A stretch of 64,000 bases of DNA from Bradyrhizobium uaiense (lineage in GTDB: Bacteria; Pseudomonadota; Alphaproteobacteria; Rhizobiales; Xanthobacteraceae): contig NZ_VKHP01000012.1 of the NCBI RefSeq assembly GCF_010811875.1, positions 1 through 64,000 on the forward strand, in the 5' to 3' direction. Positions 62,220 through 64,000 of this stretch are shown here, one piece after another. The notes under the pieces are model-generated. The model was not told where the DNA came from. It saw only the letters and a program-made list of their open reading frames with translations, and did not search any database. Each line of letters opens with the position of its first letter. Position 1 is the stretch's first letter. The position numbers and the translations under genes were made by a program.

Positions 62220-64000
62220 CTAATGCGCCGGTTCGGGCGGTACTTCGGCCGCGCCGTTTTGGCTCGGCGCTTCGCTTGCCCGCGAGAGGAATATCTTGCG
62301 CAAGGCGGGCGCCACCACGAGCAGCAGCAACGGCCCGATGAACATGCCGCCGACGACGACGGTGGCAAGCGGACGCTGCACCTGACTACCGATACCATGC
62401 GAGAGCGCCGCCGGGAACAGGCCCACACCGGCGGAGAGGGCCGTCATCAACATCGGACGCATGCGCTGCTCCGACCCGTGAAACACCGCCTCGCTGACGC
62501 TCATTCCCGCGGCCCGCAGCTCGCGGAAATAGGTGATGTTGAGAATGCCGTCCATCACGGCGACGCCGAACAACGAAATGAAGCCGATCGCCGCCGAGAT
62601 GCTGAAGTCGAGCGCGGAGAGGTAGAGCGCGATCAACCCGCCGCCGATCGCGAACGGAATGCCGGCGAGCGCAAGCAGGCTGTCGCGCAGCGAGTTGAAC
62701 AGGCTGTAGAGCAGCACGAAGATCAAGAGCAGCGTCACCGGCACCACGATCATCAGGCGCGCCTTGGCGGCTTCGAGATTGTCGAACTCGCCGGACCAGA
62801 TCATCCGGTACCCGGTCGGAAGCTGTACGGCATCGGCGACGCGTCGCTGTGCCTCCGCCACCGTGCTGCCGAGATCGCGGCCGCGCACGCTGAACTTGAT
62901 CGGAATATAGCGCTGGCTGCGCTCGCGATAGATGAACGACGCACCGGTATCGAGCGAGATGTCGGCGAGCTCGCTCAACGGGATATAGGCATTGGTGCCG
63001 GACGGCGTCTGGTAGGCCACCTTGATCTCGCGCACCCTGTCGATGCTCTCGCGGAACTTCGGATCGAGCCGCACCACAACGCCGAACTGCCTGTCACCCT
63101 CGAGCACGGTCGTCGCGCTGGTGCCGCCGAGTGCGGCCTGCACCACGGTCGTCACGTCGCCGGAGTTGAGGCCGTACCGCGCGGCCTTCTCGCGGTTCAC
63201 CTTGATATTGAGGTTGGGTTGTCCGACCAGATGGAAGATGCCGAGATCGGCGACACCGCGGATCTTGGCCATCTCCTGCGCGACCTTTGCCGCGAGCTGT
63301 TCGAGCACCGCGAGGTTCGGGCCGATGATCTTGACCGAGTTCGCGCCCTTGACGCCCGACAGCGCCTCCTCGACGTTGTCCTGGATGTATTGCGAGAAGT
63401 TGAAGGTGACGCCCGGCAGTTCCTCGTCGAATTCCTTCTGCAGCTCCTCGGTGAGCTTCTCCTTTGTCAGCCCGGCCGGCCATTGGTCGAACGGCTTGAT
63501 CGGCGCGAACAGCTCGACGTTGGAGAAGGCCGAGGCGTCGCTGCCATTGTCGGGACGGCCGTGCTGCGACACCACGGTGATGATTTCAGGGTGACGCAAC
63601 AGGATCTCGCGCATCTTTCGGGTCGGTTCGGTGCCTGCATCGAGCGACATGGTCGGCGGCATCGACGCGCGGATCCAGAAATTGCCTTCCTCGAGCGCGG
63701 GCAGGAATTCGCTGCCGAGCCGGCTCGCAGCAAGGCCGCTGATCCCGAGAAAAATGATGCCGGCTGCGACCGCGACCCGCAGATGCGTCAGCGACCAGCG
63801 CAGCACGGGCGTGTAGGCCTTGCGCAGCGAGCGCACGATGACGGTCTCGGTCTCCTCGATGTGCTTCGGCAGCAGAAGCGAGGCCAGCACCGGCGTCACC
63901 GTGAATGTCGCGAGCAGCGCGCCTGCGAGCGCGTAGCCGTAGGTTCGCGCCATCGGTCCGAAGATCTGGCCTTCGACGCCCTGCATGGTGAACAGCGGCA
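62220..64000 (-). CDS. RND permease, CzcA/heavy-metal-efflux-like, C-terminal part (runs off window)
   Basis: At least 593 residues; the frame continues beyond the window (PLFTMQGVEGQIFGPMARTYGYA is read from 64000 inward). Contains the CzcA-type porter segments (SRLGSEFLPALEEGNFWIRASMPPTMSLDAG, VSQHGRPDNGSD, FNFSQYIQDNVEEALSGVKGANSVKIIGP, GEFDNLEAAKARLMIVVPVTL, and HGSEQRMRPMLMTALSAGVGLFPAALS with GIGSQVQRPLATVVVGG). This is the heavy-metal efflux subfamily, transmembrane helices 7-12. Divalent metal export is the usual role, but some CzcA-like permeases export other compounds. A membrane-fusion gene is expected upstream, beyond 64000. Confidence 0.92.
   Translation of the reverse strand, partial: PLFTMQGVEGQIFGPMARTYGYALAGALLATFTVTPVLASLLLPKHIEETETVIVRSLRKAYTPVLRWSLTHLRVAVAAGIIFLGISGLAASRLGSEFLPALEEGNFWIRASMPPTMSLDAGTEPTRKMREILLRHPEIITVVSQHGRPDNGSDASAFSNVELFAPIKPFDQWPAGLTKEKLTEELQKEFDEELPGVTFNFSQYIQDNVEEALSGVKGANSVKIIGPNLAVLEQLAAKVAQEMAKIRGVADLGIFHLVGQPNLNIKVNREKAARYGLNSGDVTTVVQAALGGTSATTVLEGDRQFGVVVRLDPKFRESIDRVREIKVAYQTPSGTNAYIPLSELADISLDTGASFIYRERSQRYIPIKFSVRGRDLGSTVAEAQRRVADAVQLPTGYRMIWSGEFDNLEAAKARLMIVVPVTLLLIFVLLYSLFNSLRDSLLALAGIPFAIGGGLIALYLSALDFSISAAIGFISLFGVAVMDGILNITYFRELRAAGMSVSEAVFHGSEQRMRPMLMTALSAGVGLFPAALSHGIGSQVQRPLATVVVGGMFIGPLLLLVVAPALRKIFLSRASEAPSQNGAAEVPPEPAH

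Overview
The window reads as chromosomal DNA of a GC-rich alphaproteobacterium of the Bradyrhizobium / Nitrobacteraceae type. The support is recognition of family signatures rather than any search: an Omp31-type porin with an 'AADLP' mature start, small exported 'AGVARRT' proteins, a catechol branch of the beta-ketoadipate pathway, Mrp, dusA, Tat-exported TRAP binding proteins and Bradyrhizobium-style palindromic intergenic repeats. Codon third positions are strongly G/C in the real genes.

Layout. (1) 1-6.7 kb, envelope and periplasm: a DUF2092 gene whose 5' part sits in a 127-bp inverted duplication, small exported proteins, an HdeA-like chaperone, an AraC regulator, an Omp31-like barrel, an HlyD-type adaptor. 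(2) 7-10 kb, minus strand: an MsbA-like ABC exporter and a phospholipase D family enzyme. (3) 10.1-15 kb, a scarred stretch: a 3' half of tRNA-Arg(CCG), a decapitated peptide-ABC ATPase, an SDR, an M20 amidohydrolase with a 1-nt frameshift near its end, and remnants of an SRAP (YedK/HMCES) gene and an autotransporter. (4) 15-33 kb, the centrepiece: a 3,402-residue beta-helix/VCBS surface protein, a 1,295-residue M10-like protein whose zinc site is destroyed, and a PrtD/PrtE-like type I secretion pair. Both secreted proteins end in tandem copies of the same roughly 105-residue repeat. (5) 33-37.4 kb: a GntR-controlled cluster (FAH-family hydrolase, polysaccharide-deacetylase-like hydrolase, MFS carrier), closed by a palindromic repeat and a gamma-glutamyltransferase stub. 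(6) 37.5-40.4 kb: small unknown genes, a truncated exonuclease, and a chimera of a phage-integrase N-terminus with a degenerate EAL domain, abutting the 5' end of dusA, a known integration target. (7) 41.4-48.1 kb: an aromatic catabolic cluster. A flavin-dependent monooxygenase with a flavin reductase and a stand-alone FMN adenylyltransferase probably makes catechol, then CatA, CatB and CatC take it onward; a LysR regulator lies at the end of the minus-strand run. (8) 48.1-60.6 kb: a retropepsin-like protease, DUF1289, a histidine kinase, a Sel1-repeat/aspartic protease fusion, a transposase remnant, a beta-hydroxyacid dehydrogenase, a VOC protein, Mrp, and two tandem TRAP binding proteins without membrane subunits. 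(9) 60.6-64 kb: an RND efflux outer-membrane factor and a CzcA-like permease running off the window end.

How the parts work together: genes 15071-33117 look like one exported cell-surface system (two cargos, ABC ATPase, membrane-fusion protein; the TolC partner is not adjacent). Genes 41424-48107 form a divergent aromatic-ring degradation unit. The scarred segments (10.1-15 kb and 37-40.4 kb) carry several gene fragments, a tRNA relic and an integrase relic, which suggests the centrepiece lies in or beside old integrated DNA. That last point is inference.
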